From: Theropithecus gelada
Taxonomy: Eukaryota > Chordata > Mammalia > Primates > Cercopithecidae
Assembly: GCF_003255815.1 (NCBI RefSeq)
Contig: NC_037683.1
Span: 79,233,440 to 79,297,439, forward strand
DNA length: 64,000 nt
Direction of reading: 5' to 3'
Below, in pieces: positions 36,776 to 49,687 of this stretch; the first letter of the stretch is position 1; every line of letters begins with the position of its first letter. The notes below the pieces were generated by a model. The model saw nothing but the letters and a program-made list of their open reading frames with translations, was not told the origin of the DNA and ran no database searches. The translations under genes were made by a program, and so were the position numbers.

Positions 36776-37999
36776 AAAGACTCCTCAAAACAAGCAACAA
36801 AAGATACATGAAGGTCATAGGAGATCTCGTCTTTCCTTTGCAGTGACTTCATCATAGACCTTGCCCGGCCAGAGGGGCAGTTTTCTAAATGTGAAACAAA
36901 AAAATGATCACTATGTCTTACATAGTATGAGAAGAATGTCTTAGGTTTGTGTGTTGCCTTTCTTCTGAGCAGGTTCAAAGTATTGTGCAAACATGACATC
37001 AGTACTCCCTGGGAGGAGGCTGCAGACAAATTCTGAGGAGAATAATCCCTTTTCAGCAGTTAGGAGGAGCTCAGGCACAGATCAGCTTCCTCACTGAATT
37101 TATGCAAAGTGCCCCCTGACTGTTTTAAGCCTCACACATAGAAGGATGTCATTAATACTTAATGTGGCTAGATGAAGTTTAAGTGAGATCCTTGATGAAC
37201 TCCATGCCTTATACTTTAAAAAGGCACACTGTACACTTTTATAGTTTATTTTTTTCTTGCCAGTGGCCGTTCTTAGAACTGGCCTTCCTCTAACATCTGT
37301 TTGTGGAGCAAGACAAAAATAAAATGAGAACAAAACAAGAGATACCAAGTAGTATTTGTGTTAGCATGACTTGGTACCAAATTGGATCACCTCAGGTAAA
37401 ATTTGGAGTCTTACAGGACCCTCTGAAGAGGGAAATGAAACATCTTTTTTCCCTCTGTTGTTTTGATTAGGATCTTGTAGCAAAGTATGGCAGGTAAAAA
37501 TTCTGTTAGTAACTTGAAGGAAAAGTAAATCAATAGTTATAACTTGGCAGCCGTTATAACTTCTTTTTTTGTTTTTACAAAGAAATTTAAGGAACATCCA
37601 CTAAAGTTGCTGCTGTTTTCCTTTTTTGATTCTAGCCTCCCTCCTCTAATCCCTGTCCTGTCTTCTGTTTGGCTCTCTTAAGAAATCTCGGGAGGCCCTG
37701 TCCATGGAAGAAAGTTTATAGAATATGAAGAGAAATGGAGCTGTGTCTTGTAGATATAATATTGTTTCCTCTAATCAAGTCCACTTCAGGAGACAATTCA
37801 TTGGAGAAATTACCGGAAATATTGCAACAAGGATTATTTGGAAATTGAAGGTGAAAACAGGAACTATTCATCAGGTCAAATTCTTTTCCCATTTCCTTTG
37901 TCTCTAATATGAACTGGCTTCAGTTGGTTTCTACTAACAGGTCTAATATACTGTCAGATAGAACAGCTCTTCTATTAGAATCTATTTTTTCCTTTTTTG
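36776..37999. other. Intergenic, nothing recognised
   Basis: Unique-looking sequence. Minus-strand frames of 78-85 codons here have no motifs. Confidence 0.55.
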
Positions 38000-38340
38000 T
38001 ATATTTTCAAAATTTATTAATGTTATTTTTAATTGACAAATCATAATTGTATACATTTATGGAGTGTGATTTGATGTTTTGATATATGTATACAATGTGA
38101 CATGATTAAATTAACCTAATTAACATATCTATTACCTCACTCACCTATCATGTTTTATGGTGAGACATTTGAAATTCACCCTCTAGTTATTCTGAAATAT
38201 ACAGTGCACGATTGACTGTAGTCACCCTGTTGTGCAATAGATCTCGAAATCTATTCCTTCTGTTTGATACTTTCTTCTATTTGATCAACAGCTTTCCATT
38301 CCCTCCCTCCCCACCTCCCCCAGCCTCTGGTCATCATCAG
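38000..38340 (-). mobile_element. L1 3' UTR fragment (L1MA-like)
   Basis: GATATATGTATACAATGTGACATG, then ACTGTAGTCACCCTGTTGTGCAATAGATCTC, is the older L1 3' UTR signature in reverse orientation. Confidence 0.8.
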
Positions 38341-38358
38341 AATCTTTCTTTACTTTTC

Positions 38359-38650
38359 CTTTTTTTGAGACAGAGTCTCGCTCTGTCACCCAGGCTGGAG
38401 TACAGTGGCGCGATCTTGGCTCACTGCAACCTCTGCCTCCCAGGTTCAAGCAATTCTCCTGCCTCAGCACCCCCTAGTAACTGGGATTATAGGCGCGTGC
38501 CACCATGTCCAGCTACTTTTTTGTATTTTTAGTAGAGACAGGGTTTCACCATGTTAGTCAGGCTGGTCTCGAACTCCTGACCTCAGATAATCCACCTGCC
38601 TCAGCCTCCCAGAGTGCTGGGATTACAGGTGTGAGCCACAGCGCCTGGCC
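38359..38650 (-). mobile_element. Alu (AluS-like)
   Basis: Reverse-complement Alu, flanked by AGAATCTT on both sides. It sits directly beside the L1 fragment. Confidence 0.94.
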
Positions 38651-40559
38651 AGAATCTTCTCCTTAATCACCAAAGTATTTGTGGTAGGAAAAGTTACTGG
38701 CCATCTAAATTTTGCTCAGCTATAAATACTTGTCCTGTATCTAGACTTGGCAGTGTACACATTTGGATTTACAACCAAAGTAGCAAGTTGACTCTGCTTT
38801 TCTTGTGGTCATCTGGATTTGGGGGGCAGGGGTGGGTCTTTGTATTTTTCTCCCCAAACACTCCCTGGTTAATTAAAAAAAATCTTCTTGGGGGTTTGTG
38901 GGAGTTATTGGTTTATAGGGATTAAATAAGAGACTGTGATGTTTTGTGGCATCTATTTAAAATTTCACTGCCAAATTCATCTTCTCAGCTTTTTTTGTCA
39001 TACACATTATCCTGGCTGATAAATTTTCAGTGTCTTCCCTTCCCAAGCCTAAATCAACCCCTTGATGTGGGCACTTGGAAACTCCTACCCCCACAAAAAC
39101 TCCCTTTTCCCCCATAAAATTATGTTCCCTTTTCTCACCCAGAAATACCTGCTACAGTACTGTGTTTCCTTTGGTCTTGATCTCTAGTATCATGCAGAAG
39201 TGGATCTGTGGAATTTTTGTCATTATATACATGTTGTCATGTTCAATAAGGTTGGAGATCCCAGGAGCATTACACTTTTTGCCATGTAACTTTTTCTTTC
39301 TTTTGTTATTTTTAACCTTTTTTTCAAGTGCATTGACATTTGTAATGTCTGGGACCATAACCACAGAGCCCACAGTAGGAGGCCCCTGCATGCACACACT
39401 TAAAGCACCATTTAAGTGACTAACCAGGGTAATCTGTATCCAGACTATACTTATCGTGTCTTCTGTAACCACTGAAATTCTACTGCAATCAGAACTCGGA
39501 CTGAAAATGTTTAAAGCCTTGATAAAGTTGTGACCTTTGGAGGACATAGCATGAACCTCTCATAGACAGGACACTTTGTACTGTAATCCTTGTGTAACAT
39601 GGCAGCACAGAGTCTTGGACCAGATACAAGAGACACTTATACTAAAGTTGTTTCATGGAAAGAAGTTAACGGTAAGGGTCCGCTGTGTGTAATTTTAACC
39701 ACTGAATGCGAATCTATAGTACTTGTTCACTGACATAGACAATGTGGATCAAGCACCACTCTTAACATATAAACTCTGATGGGTAGGCACTGGGGAGGCG
39801 GGAGTACCCATGTCTGTCCTATGTTCAGCCTGAAGATGCTCCCGTTGGTAGTAGCAAGCACCAGTTTTCCAGGTCCCAGAAGCCTGTAGCCACTCTCCTT
39901 TACAGAGCTGCATGTGATTCTTGGGTCTGGGTGAGCTCTCAGAGGTAGTCAGGAGAGCGCTGCTTTGCTCTCCAGAGTTCAGAGGTGCCCTGAGAGGAGA
40001 CTGGTGAATGCCCAGTGTTTGTTAAGGGAAAGGAAGAGTGGCCCTTGTCAAAGCAACATGGGATTTCAGAGCATAAAGAGACCTTAAGCTCCCTCATTAT
40101 GAGCAGGAAAACATACTAAAAGGTGGCACCCTTTAAACTTCTGGCTCCCTTCCTCAGGCTCTGTAGGACCTTTGAGTTCAGGAATGCAGGGGCTAATAAG
40201 GAGGAAATGTTTGATAGTTCCAATATGAAGTCTGCAGCCCCCAGATAAGATTTTAAGTTGTATGGGTAAATGTCCCATTCCATTAATAAGCAGCTGAGCA
40301 AGTAACAGGTGGGAGTTTGGGTATGAGTGTGCGTGAGTTGTGTGTGTTAGAAGGATTTCTGGCCCACATTCAATATAAAGTGCCATCTAAATTGTAAGTA
40401 ATATTTTATCTGCTTATCTAGAGGATGACTCTAGTTACTTTGCTTAAGAAAGAAGGAAAAAACTTTCAAAGACGTTGTAGAAGGAACTTGTTCTACTCTG
40501 AGATGGCTTTGCAAAAATTTCCATCACCTTAATATGGTGTGACCTATCCTGGCATTTGG
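38651..40559. other. Intergenic, nothing recognised
   Basis: No named repeat. Overlapping open frames at 39075-39419 (+) and 39152-39547 (-) lack any domain signal. Confidence 0.55.
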
Positions 40560-40690
40560 ATTCAAAAGGTAGGGTTTTTGTCCAGACTTTGCAATCATGA
40601 GCTCTGTGTCCTTGACAAAGTCCCCTAAGTCCTTCTGAGCCTCACTTTCTTCAGTTGGGGAAAGGAAATAATTCTTGCTCAACCTCTGGC
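40560..40690 (+). repeat. MIR fragment
   Basis: GTGTCCTTGACAAAGTCCCC, then GCCTCACTTTCTTCAGTTG, follows the MIR core with divergence. Confidence 0.6.
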
Positions 40691-41840
40691 CTTTTATAGT
40701 ATTTCATCTGGATCCGAAGGGAGAACGAGTATATAAAGTGACTGTCAGTAGTTTTGGTGGAGTGTCCAGTGAGGTTTTCACTGGGACAGTATATAGATAT
40801 TAGGAATTTAAAATTGTAGGGAAGAAAGCAGGATAGAGGTAAGTAAACTTCCGTAAGGACTTTAATGGCCCTCCTGGGAGGGAAGGGACCAAACTCTCTC
40901 AACCCCCTCTTCTTGTAATTTCAGGTTACAGAAACCTGTGAGTGGTCTGGGTGATCCAGTGCCATAGGAATATACAACGATCCCTGTATTAAAGTGTCTA
41001 TGGGGACAGAGTTGTGCTGGATGTTAGCAATGGCATTGGATCTTGCCTTGTTCCAAAAAGTGAAGGATTCTGCTTTGAGCAAATGGCTTGGGCATTTGAA
41101 TCTAAAAAGATGGCAGCTGGTAGCCCAAATCACTTTTGGCGTAGAGCATCCTCAGCTGAGATAACACTGAGTAAAGAAGCCTCCTTTTTTTTTTTAACCT
41201 GAAGATCCACATTATTCAGACAGGGTTTTGCACTCTGGTAGGTAGGAGAGTAGAGTGATTCCCAACGCTATCAGTTGCCCCTTCAAGTAAGAAATATCTT
41301 GAAATGCCCTTTCCCTGTCCTGAAATGAAAATCATATATAAGATATACATACATATATAATCTATAAAAAATAAAATAATGTCATGATTATAATATAAAG
41401 GAAACATGAAGGGAAAATAATTTATAAAAAAGCAATATGGCCAAACCACTTCAGAAGACAATGTGCAGTGGTCAGATATTGCACATGTAGGATCTTCATG
41501 AATGTGGCAGCCCATAGGTCATCGTATCCATATGATACTGGTATAGTAGAATAGAATGGACACTGTCATATCCCAAGTAGTGTCGCTGTTAGTGACATGA
41601 TTTTCTGAAATGGTGAGCCACAATTGATGATGTTCCAAGTTAAATACATAGCAATCTTCCCTTTTCTAGACAGAATAGCTGCATTCCTCAAAAATTCAGT
41701 TATCATAAAACTTTAAAAAAGTAATTTTTGCTTATATATAAGGCAAAATCAAAACCTTTGCTCAGATAATTATAAATAGGGAGGAAACCCTTGATGCCTA
41801 TTGGAACATCTTTGGATATATGAAGCATGTAGACCTTTTT
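40691..41840. other. Intergenic, nothing recognised
   Basis: AT-rich unique sequence with a 10-base T run near 41186. Confidence 0.55.
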
Positions 41841-42102
41841 GTTGTTGTTGTTGGGGGTGGTCTCACTAATTTGCTCAGGCTGGAGTGCAGTGGCATGACC
41901 GTAACTTACTACAGCCTTAACTTCTGAGCTCCCAGTCATCTTCCTTCCTCAGCCTCCCAAGTAGTTGGGACTACAGGCATGTGTCACTGTGCCTGGCTAA
42001 GGTTTTATTTATTTATTTATTTATTTAGAGACAAGTTCTTGCTATGTTGCCTAGGTTGGTCTTGAACTCCTGGCTTTAAATGACCCTCCTGCCTCAGTCT
42101 CC
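41841..42102 (-). mobile_element. 5'-truncated old Alu (AluJ-like)
   Basis: Reverse-complement Alu with a (GTT)n tail and a (TTTA)n-expanded middle linker. It is flanked by TGTAGACCTTTTT and TGTAGACCATTTTT. Confidence 0.85.
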
Positions 42103-42624
42103 TGTAGACCATTTTTCTTGATATGTAGGATGTGTCACCTGCTTTGCAGGATGTCTGGAATCCTGGCCTACTAAAAGCCAACAACACAAAAACTTCAGTC
42201 ATTATGACAACTAAAATGTGCCCTCATATTTCCAAGACACCCTCTGGGAATGCTAACATTGTCATAAGAAACTCTAGGGTAGAGGCCCAGCCTCACTTAA
42301 ACTGTTTTGGACATAGCTGGAGGTGACCGTGCCTTCTAGTGAAGTCAGGGTTAGTCAATGGAAGACCTTTTTAAACTTCATGGGACACCAGGTTTCTGGA
42401 CTAATTTTGTTTTCTAAAGCAACTGTCTTCTGTTACAAGCTATTATGGTACTCTGGAGATCAAAGAAGCATGACTGAGTTCTGGCTCTAGGGGCTAACTG
42501 GGAGAAAGCAGGACTGGCAGACCCTCTGCCCATGAGCAAGTACCTGGAACTTCTTAGCTCTATTGGGGTGAACAAGCCATGGAAAGAGAATTTAAACTTT
42601 CTGCTCTTCTGGACAAATGGAGTC

Positions 42625-42772
42625 CCAGTGATGTCATGTTTAAGAGTATATATTTGGGAGTTGGACAGATCTGGGTTTGAATCCTGTTTCTATCATCTGG
42701 TAGCTGTTTGACCTTGAACAAGTTACTCAGTGGTCTGAGCCTGAGCACTAAAATGGAGATAGACCTACTGTC
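42625..42772 (+). repeat. MIR, left part (interrupted)
   Basis: GGGTTTGAATCCTG, GACCTTGAACAAGTTACTCA and ACTAAAATGGAGATA follow the MIR order, then the sequence breaks at the LTR. Confidence 0.75.
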
Positions 42773-43098
42773 TTAGTCCATTCCTGCTGCTCTAACAAAA
42801 TACCTTAAATGGAATCCACAAACAACAGAATTTATTGCTGATAATTCTGGATACTGGGAAGTCCAAGATCAAGGTGCCAGCAGATTGGTGTCTGGTGTGG
42901 GCCTGTTCCTCATAGATGGCAACTTCTAGGCATCCTCATATGGTAGAAGGAGCAAATCAGCATCCTCAGGCCTCTTCTAAGGGCACTGATCCCTCATGAC
43001 CTCATCACCTCCCAGATGCCCCATCTTCTAATACAATCATGTTTGTAATTAGGATTCAGCTTAGGAATTTGTAAGGGATGCAAACATTCAGACCACAG
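42773..43098 (-). mobile_element. ERVL-MaLR LTR, MLT1-type
   Basis: Reverse orientation: CTTAGTCCATTCCTGCTGCTC to CAAACATTCAGACCACAGTA, matching the reverse complement of MLT1A0-like LTRs. It is inserted inside a MIR. Non-coding and decayed. Confidence 0.7.
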
Positions 43099-43190
43099 TA
43101 CCTACCTAGAAGGCTGGTGGTAAAGGACAATGAGATCTTCATAAAGAGCTTTGCATTGTTCCAGGCACATAGTAAGAACTTAGTTAACTC
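43099..43190 (+). repeat. MIR, right part
   Basis: AATGAGATCTTCATAAAG to CCAGGCACATAGTAAGAACT resumes the MIR 3' half after the LTR. Confidence 0.65.
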
Positions 43191-43232
43191 CAGTGAACTC
43201 CAACAACTTAACTGTTGTTGCTTACAGTCATA

Positions 43233-43925
43233 CAGTCATCTTTTGGGGACTTTTTAAAACTTTTAAATTCAGGGATATATGTACAGTTTGTTACATATGT
43301 AAACTGGTGTCACGGGTGTTTGTTGTACAGGTTATCACCCAAATATTAAGCCTTATACCTATTATTTTTCCTGATCCTCTTCCTCCTCCCACCTTTTACC
43401 ATCTGATCAGCCCATTGTGTGTTGTTCCCCTCTATGTATCCATGTGTTCATATCATTTAGCTCCCACTTATACATGACAGCATGTGGTATTTGGTTTTGT
43501 GTTTCTGCCTTAGTTTGCTGAGAATAATGGCCTCCAGCTCCATCCATGTCCCTATAAAGGACATTACGTCATTCTTTTTGATGGCTACCATAGTATTCCA
43601 TGGTGTATATGTACCACATTTTCTTTATCCAGTCTATCATTGTTGGGCATTTAGGTTGATTCCATATCTTTGCTATTGTGAATAGTGTTGTAGTGAATGT
43701 ACAGGTGCATGTGTCTTTATAATATAATTATTTATATACCTTTAGGTATATACCCAGTAATGAGATTGCTGGGTTGAATGGTATTTCTGTCTTTAGGTCT
43801 TTGAGGAATCACCATACTGTCTTCCACAATGGTTGAACTAATTTACACTCCCACCAACAGTATATGAGTTCCTTTTTCTTGACAATCTTGCCAGCATCTG
43901 TTACTTTTTGGTTTTTAATAGGGGG
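43233..43925 (-). mobile_element. L1 3' fragment (L1PA/PB-like)
   Basis: Reverse-complement L1 3' UTR and ORF2 end: TGTTGTACAGGTTATCACCC, CTCCAGCTCCATCCATGTCC and TATTCCATGGTGTATATGTA. 5'-truncated. Confidence 0.9.
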
Positions 43926-45493
43926 CTTATATTTGTGGGGAAGGGCATTAGTGACAACTGAGGCTGTATAGAACCATGCTGCGACAAGGTACAGCTCCAT
44001 TTCAGCAAAAAGGGATGAGAGTTTCTAGAAAGTCATTGAGGGGGAAAACAAGCCAGCTCTGGATTATATTGTAGGGACTATCTTAAACGTGATAGCAAAG
44101 ATCTTCTCTATAAACCTTAATACTTAAGATTATGTACTTTTAATACTTCCTACTGAGTTCCAAAGAGCCTGGGTAACAAGGCAGTATGATGATCACACCA
44201 TAACCTTTATACAACAGGAGGTATACACAAGCTCTGCCATGAAATTCCAGGTTTGCCGTCTCATGTGACTTATCCCCAGCTAAGCAGAGCTAGAACCTAT
44301 TACTGCTCTGCAAGGGCCCTGGAACAGAAATTCATGTGATTGTTCCTTATATACGTGCTTTTCCTAAAAAGTGAATATTAAGGTGTCCTTTTGTTGATGC
44401 AAAGCAAGCAACTAGGTACACTCATGCACACACATTTTCCCAGAACAAACCACAGAGAAAAACTGTTTGAATATGTTTAATGAAAACATTTTGCCAGCTC
44501 AGAAGTTCTTAAAGAGATCCAGCTTTCTTGTGGAAAACAGCCCAGGATTTACAGAGAAAATATTGAAGTATTCTTCTTTTCCTTGATCAGTGTTGTTTTG
44601 CCAAAGAAGATGCTGTCTTTTTCATTTAAGAGTGAAAAGAAGCTCTGATCATGTGTCTCCATCATTCCATGGGCAATTGTTCAAATTTGTTTTCCTTCAT
44701 AACAGTGGGGCAAGTGCTTTTCTTATAACTGTCTTGGTTCATAAAAACTTTAAGACAATAAAAAAATAAGAATATAAAATAAATGAGGACTAAGGGGGAG
44801 GATAAATATGGCAAAGGTAAATACAGAAAATGTATACCTGTGGAATAAACATTTGTAGGCTTCCCAGTGACTAGAGCAAAGAGGAAAATCCCATTTGGTT
44901 ATGTGATTTAAAAAAATGAAGTTTTTTAGGAGGAGCTCAGTTGTCCCTGGTGTTAAGAACAGAAGTAAGTTTTCTCACAGTTACTCATAAAAAGTATTTT
45001 GAGCTCTGATGATCAGGTTCCTAAAATGCCCTGCAGTGACTGCGACTGAATTGTGTCAGACCTCTTTGTATAACGTCCCTCATTCTTGGCATTTTGCCAA
45101 AGTGTAATTCTATAAAGGGAAAGAAATAACCTCCAGGCAATCTTCCATTTATACTATTTATTTTCAACTGAAGCTTAGCGAAATATTGAGCAGCAAAGAG
45201 TTAGAGGTCATCTCTGATAAGTACCTGGAACGCAACTCTTCTCAGCAGATGGGAAAGTGCAAAGCCATAGGCTTGCAACATTTCACTAAGCTGGGCAGAG
45301 ATAACATTCCATTATAAATATGAAAAGGAAGCCCAAAGATATGGGGGCTGGAAGAGAAGGTCACCCACCTTGACATGTAGAGAGGCAAGTGCATCAAAGA
45401 AGTTGTAGAAAGTTTGAGAGGAAGGGGAAGAAAAAAATGAACAATAATTTTGTTAACTTAAGACAACCACTATTCACACTTTTGTATATTTCC
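43926..45493. other. Intergenic, nothing recognised
   Basis: Unique-looking, AT-rich sequence with no coding signature. Confidence 0.55.
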
Positions 45494-45516
45494 TTTTTTT
45501 TTTTTTTTTTTTTTTT
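45494..45516. repeat. Poly-T run, 23 bases
   Basis: Homopolymer of 23 T, 45 bp before a small Alu-related element. It is not attached to that element's tail. Confidence 0.9.
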
Positions 45517-45561
45517 GGTCTTCCTAGTGGGTAACGTTAACACAATCAGAATATGCGCACC

Positions 45562-45712
45562 GCTGGGTGCAGTGGCTCACACCTGTAATCTCAGCACTTT
45601 GGGAAGCTGAGGTGGGAGGCTGTGGTGAGCCCAGGAGTTCGAGGCTGTGATGAGTTGTGATAGCACCATTGCACTCCAGCCTGGGTGACAGAGCAAGACC
45701 CTTCCCCCTGAC
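45562..45712 (+). mobile_element. Short Alu-related element (internally deleted or monomeric)
   Basis: Only about 150 bp: GCTGGGTGCAGTGGCTCAC start and CACTCCAGCCTGGGTGACAG end, without the linker. Either a monomer or an old Alu with an internal deletion. Confidence 0.8.
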
Positions 45713-46295
45713 CCCCCCAAAACACTAGGCATACAATTTTATATCGTTTTTCACTCAATTAAGCACCATAAAATTAGTTATTATATTTTGTTTTATTGGG
45801 ATTTGTGGGCTGCTGTAATATAATCCCCATCATGACTTCTGACCTTCTATAAAATGTATCATATACCCCCTGCCATGAGTAACTGATGCTTTAGGAAAAT
45901 TAGCGAAAGAGACTGTTTAAATAGATTGGGAATCAATAAAGAGGCCAGAAGGGATGTAGGAGGTGAGAGCTGAGTGTGGGGAGGAGTTCAGCAGAAACAG
46001 AGAATCAGAAGGGGAAATGACTGGGAGAACATAAGCCCCAATAGAATTTACTAACCACTTGGAGCTCCCCGTGAATGTGGCATTAGGGATTCAATTTTAT
46101 CTCAAGATGGAACAAGTGCACCTTTTGTAATGTTTTTAAAAATATAAACGTGTAAGTTCTGCCCTTTCATAAAGAGGTAGACAGAGAACAGTGGTGGGTC
46201 ATGATAATATGGTAGTACAATTTGACAAGATTTTTCTCTTTTAGCAGCAGCTTTCCAGAAATCACATTTTTCCATAGTCGAGAATTTCTGTTTGT

Positions 46296-46319
46296 GGGGG
46301 GGGGGGGGGGGGGGGGGGG
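46296..46319 (+). repeat. Poly-G homopolymer, 24 bases
   Basis: 24 uninterrupted G between TTTGT and AACGTG. Such long G runs are rare in mammalian genomes and are easily mis-sized in sequencing. Confidence 0.9.
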
Positions 46320-46351
46320 AACGTGTAGTGGGTAGCAAAAGTAATGTTACT

Positions 46352-46666
46352 TTTTCCTTTTCTTTTTCTTTTTTTTTTTTTTTGAGACAGAGTTTTGCTC
46401 TGTCACCCAGGCTGGAGTGCAGTGGTGTGATCTCGGCTCACTGCAACCTCTGCCTCCTCGGTTCAAGCGATTCTCCTGCCTCAGCCTCCCGAGTAGCTGG
46501 TATTACAGGCATGTGCCACCAGGTCCGGCTAATTTTGTGTACTTTTAGTGGAGATGGAGTTTCACCATGTTGGCCAGGCTGGTCTTGAACTCCTGACCTC
46601 AGGTGATCCGCCTGTCTCAGCCTCCCAAAGTGTTGGGATTACATGCACGAGCCCCCAAGCCGGGCC
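46352..46666 (-). mobile_element. Alu (AluS-like)
   Basis: Reverse-complement Alu with a TTTTTCCTTTTC-interrupted tail. AGTAATGTTACTT and AGTAATCTGTTACTT flank it. Confidence 0.94.
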
Positions 46667-49347
46667 AGTAATCTGTTACTTACAGAGGAAGACTGGTGTT
46701 TACACTCCAACCAGCCCCACATACAGGCACTTCTAAATTATCCATCGCTTACTTTGTTAAATTTTGTCTCTCTCCTTCCCCAAAATAAAAATGTTTCTGA
46801 TGCTTAAATACAACCAGAAAGTCATTGAAGACATATCTTGAATGACCATTAGGTTCTGATATTCCTTCTTTGACCTTGTACAGATTTTTTTTTTCCTCCC
46901 CTTATTGTTTTGAAATGTGTCACTTTTTTCTTTGCTACTTTGAATTACCTTCTGTTCCAGGAAGGGATGGGTAAATACAATTTCTTCAATCCTGGTAGTT
47001 TTTTGCTGGTCAGATGTTGTGGTAAAATTCCACCTTCTCCAGGGACTAAAGTGTGACTATTGAACGACGAGGCTAATCTTTTTTTCTTTTTATCATACAT
47101 GGCTTATAGGAATCAGCCCTGCTGTGTATGATGATTGCTTTGTCCTCTGACAGCCTTCAAAAGTACTGGGAGGGAATCTGTCAGTTGATTGATTGTCTCA
47201 GACAATCCCTTTCTGCACTAAGAGATTATGTCTTCTAAAGAAATTCAACCAAATGTGACTTTAGCCATCTAAAATCTTCTTCTCCCAATAAATGGATTTA
47301 AAGTATCTGAAAAGACACAATGAAATTAGAGACTTCCAATTGATTTAATTAAGCAGCTGGGATTAATGAAAGGATGTATTCTTCCTGCAGTTATAAAGTC
47401 TCTTCCATTCTCTAGTATTCAGTTAATGAAAGGAAATAATATATATTTGGATTTTTTCCTTCTCTCCAATACTGCAAATTTTATAAGCTGCTAGTTTCAC
47501 TACTGGATATTAAAGTCTTATGAGGGAAAAAAACCCCTTTTTTAATATCAAAAGGGAATGGATTTTGTGTTTCTAGCACAACAGGTAGTCTGCCACTAGG
47601 TGGTATGTTTGCTTATTGCCCATACTTAGGTTTCAGAGATGTAAATGCAGTATAGGTACCCCATCATACAAAAGTTCAATTTCCTGAAAAATTCATAATT
47701 TAACTGTAAAGAGAATTCTCTTTCTTCATTGGCTCCTATTTTAAAGCCACAATAACATTTCCTTACTGAACTATATAAATGCATTGAAAGTGTCTGATGG
47801 GAGGTTCTGGTGTTGACCAGGTCCCTGGAATTCTGGGAACATGAGTGGAATTTACCCATCGACCATAATTCTCTTCTCTCCTTTGGAGCCTCTGGTAGTA
47901 CTTCCTAGAAGGACTTCCCTGGGTCCTTCTCTGTATCCGAAGAATTTCTGTCTCATATTTGTGGCTTCTAGAACTTTATCTTTGTTTATCCCTTACTTTG
48001 GGTATTTACAACCTCTGACAGAGCTGGGTTCCATGTCATTTCACCATGGGGTTTACCAAGCGCCTCATAGAGCCTTTCAAATGGAAGTTTCCTCCCCTTC
48101 TTCATCAGTCTCTCTCCCTGTCTCTCATTTGCCCCCTCTAGTCCTACTCCTCTCTCTCCCCAACTCCTTTTCCCTCCTTCAGTCTCATCATCCTTTGGTT
48201 TCTTTTTTATTTTGACATATTTTTTAAAAATAGCAATGCCACGTAAAATTTAATTAACAGTTTCTACCCCCAGTTTTATTTTTTTAATAAAAGAAAACAT
48301 AACAAATACAATTAAAGTCCTTTTTGATGCTCAGGCTCCATTCTCTTCCTCTTGCTCTATTAAATATCTCACAAAGCCAAAAGATCCATCTGATGACCCT
48401 TTGCACAGCTGTGTTAACAGAAGCCTCATGGGAGGCTGTTCTCTTGCTTTAGGTCATTAATTTATTAGATGTTGATGGGGGCGCTGAGCTAAAGGGGGCA
48501 GTGAGTAGTCCAGAAGCAAATTTAATGAATATCTACTCTTACCCAAATTGTATGGAAAAATAAGTAGATTTGATGTGCCATGGGGTAAACTTGTGAGGAA
48601 GAATCAAGTGCAGGAGACTTTAGCAGAATTAGTGACTGCTCCTAATTCCCATTTCCTTTCCAGGAAACCTGACTTGGTTTTCAGCATTCGTGATCTCATT
48701 CTTTATAGTTCTCTCTTTTTTAAAAAAGTGGTTTTAATGTCTATATATCTAATCCTGGCCTCATGAGCTGTTTATTGATTTTCTGGCTAATGTGATGGTT
48801 TGATTTTGATGTTCTTAAATCTACACTATCCCCAAGCTCTGCTTAATTTAGTTGAAGACACAATCAATGGGCTCAGATGCAGTCTCCTCATCCTAACCCA
48901 TCAGGGCAAACTTGGAGGTAGACAGAGGTTGGCTATCTAACTGACTTAAAAGTTGACTGTGCCCCTAGATCTGCACAGCTTTGTCCCATTGTTGCCAGTT
49001 TTCCGGTCCCTAAGGGTAAGTGGGGACCCAAGAAGAAAGGCACCAAAACTTAGCAGTGCCAGGGAACCTAGAGCCTGAGGTGTCAATATCAACTTGTTGC
49101 CTACCAAGACAGATCTTAGTGGGAGGCATGTTGAAATTGGCCACAGTTTCAAGGTTCTCTTCTAGGTCCCCTCTTGGTATTGAGTCTGGGACCTGAACCC
49201 GCTGTCATCATTGATAGTGGCATAGATGAGACTGATGATGCTGGGCTAGTGCTGGGTGTATGTGGGAACACTAGTCCTGGCTAGACTGGGTCCACCACCT
49301 TCATTTTATGTGCAGTGGTGGATTTGTAAGCTTTTTATGAGCTTCTT
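46667..49347. other. Intergenic, nothing recognised
   Basis: 2.7 kb with pyrimidine-rich patches at 48090-48200. The 124-codon plus frame at 47841-48215 is Ser/Pro/Leu-rich and has no domain. Confidence 0.55.
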
Positions 49348-49397
49348 GTCCTCCTCCTCCTCCTCCTCCTCCTCCTTCTCCTCCTTCTTCTTCCTCT
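49348..49397 (+). repeat. (TCC)n / (TTC)n microsatellite
   Basis: Nine or so TCC units followed by TTC and TCC variants, joined to the tail of the next Alu. Confidence 0.9.
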
Positions 49398-49687
49398 TTT
49401 TTTTCTTGAGACAAGATCTCACTGTGTCACCCAGGCTGGAGTGCAGTGGCACTAACATGACTCACTGCAGCCTTGACCTCCTGGGCTTAGGCAGTCTTCT
49501 CGCTTCAGCTCCCCAAGTAGCTGGGACTACGGCGTGCACCATCATTCCTGCTTATTTGTGTACTTTTTGTAGAGACGGGGTTTCACCACATTGCCTAGGC
49601 TGGTCTTGAACTCCTGGTCTTAAGTGATCCTCCCTCTTTAGCCTCCCAAAGTGCTGGGATTACAAGTGTGAGCCATCATGCCTGGCC
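49398..49687 (-). mobile_element. Alu (AluJ-like)
   Basis: Reverse-complement old Alu, CTTGAGACAAGATCTCACTG to GCCATCATGCCTGGCC. Confidence 0.92.

Noticed and set aside
47841..48215. 124-codon plus-strand frame
   Set aside because: Pyrimidine-rich sequence gives Ser/Leu/Pro-rich low complexity; no promoter, splice or domain support.
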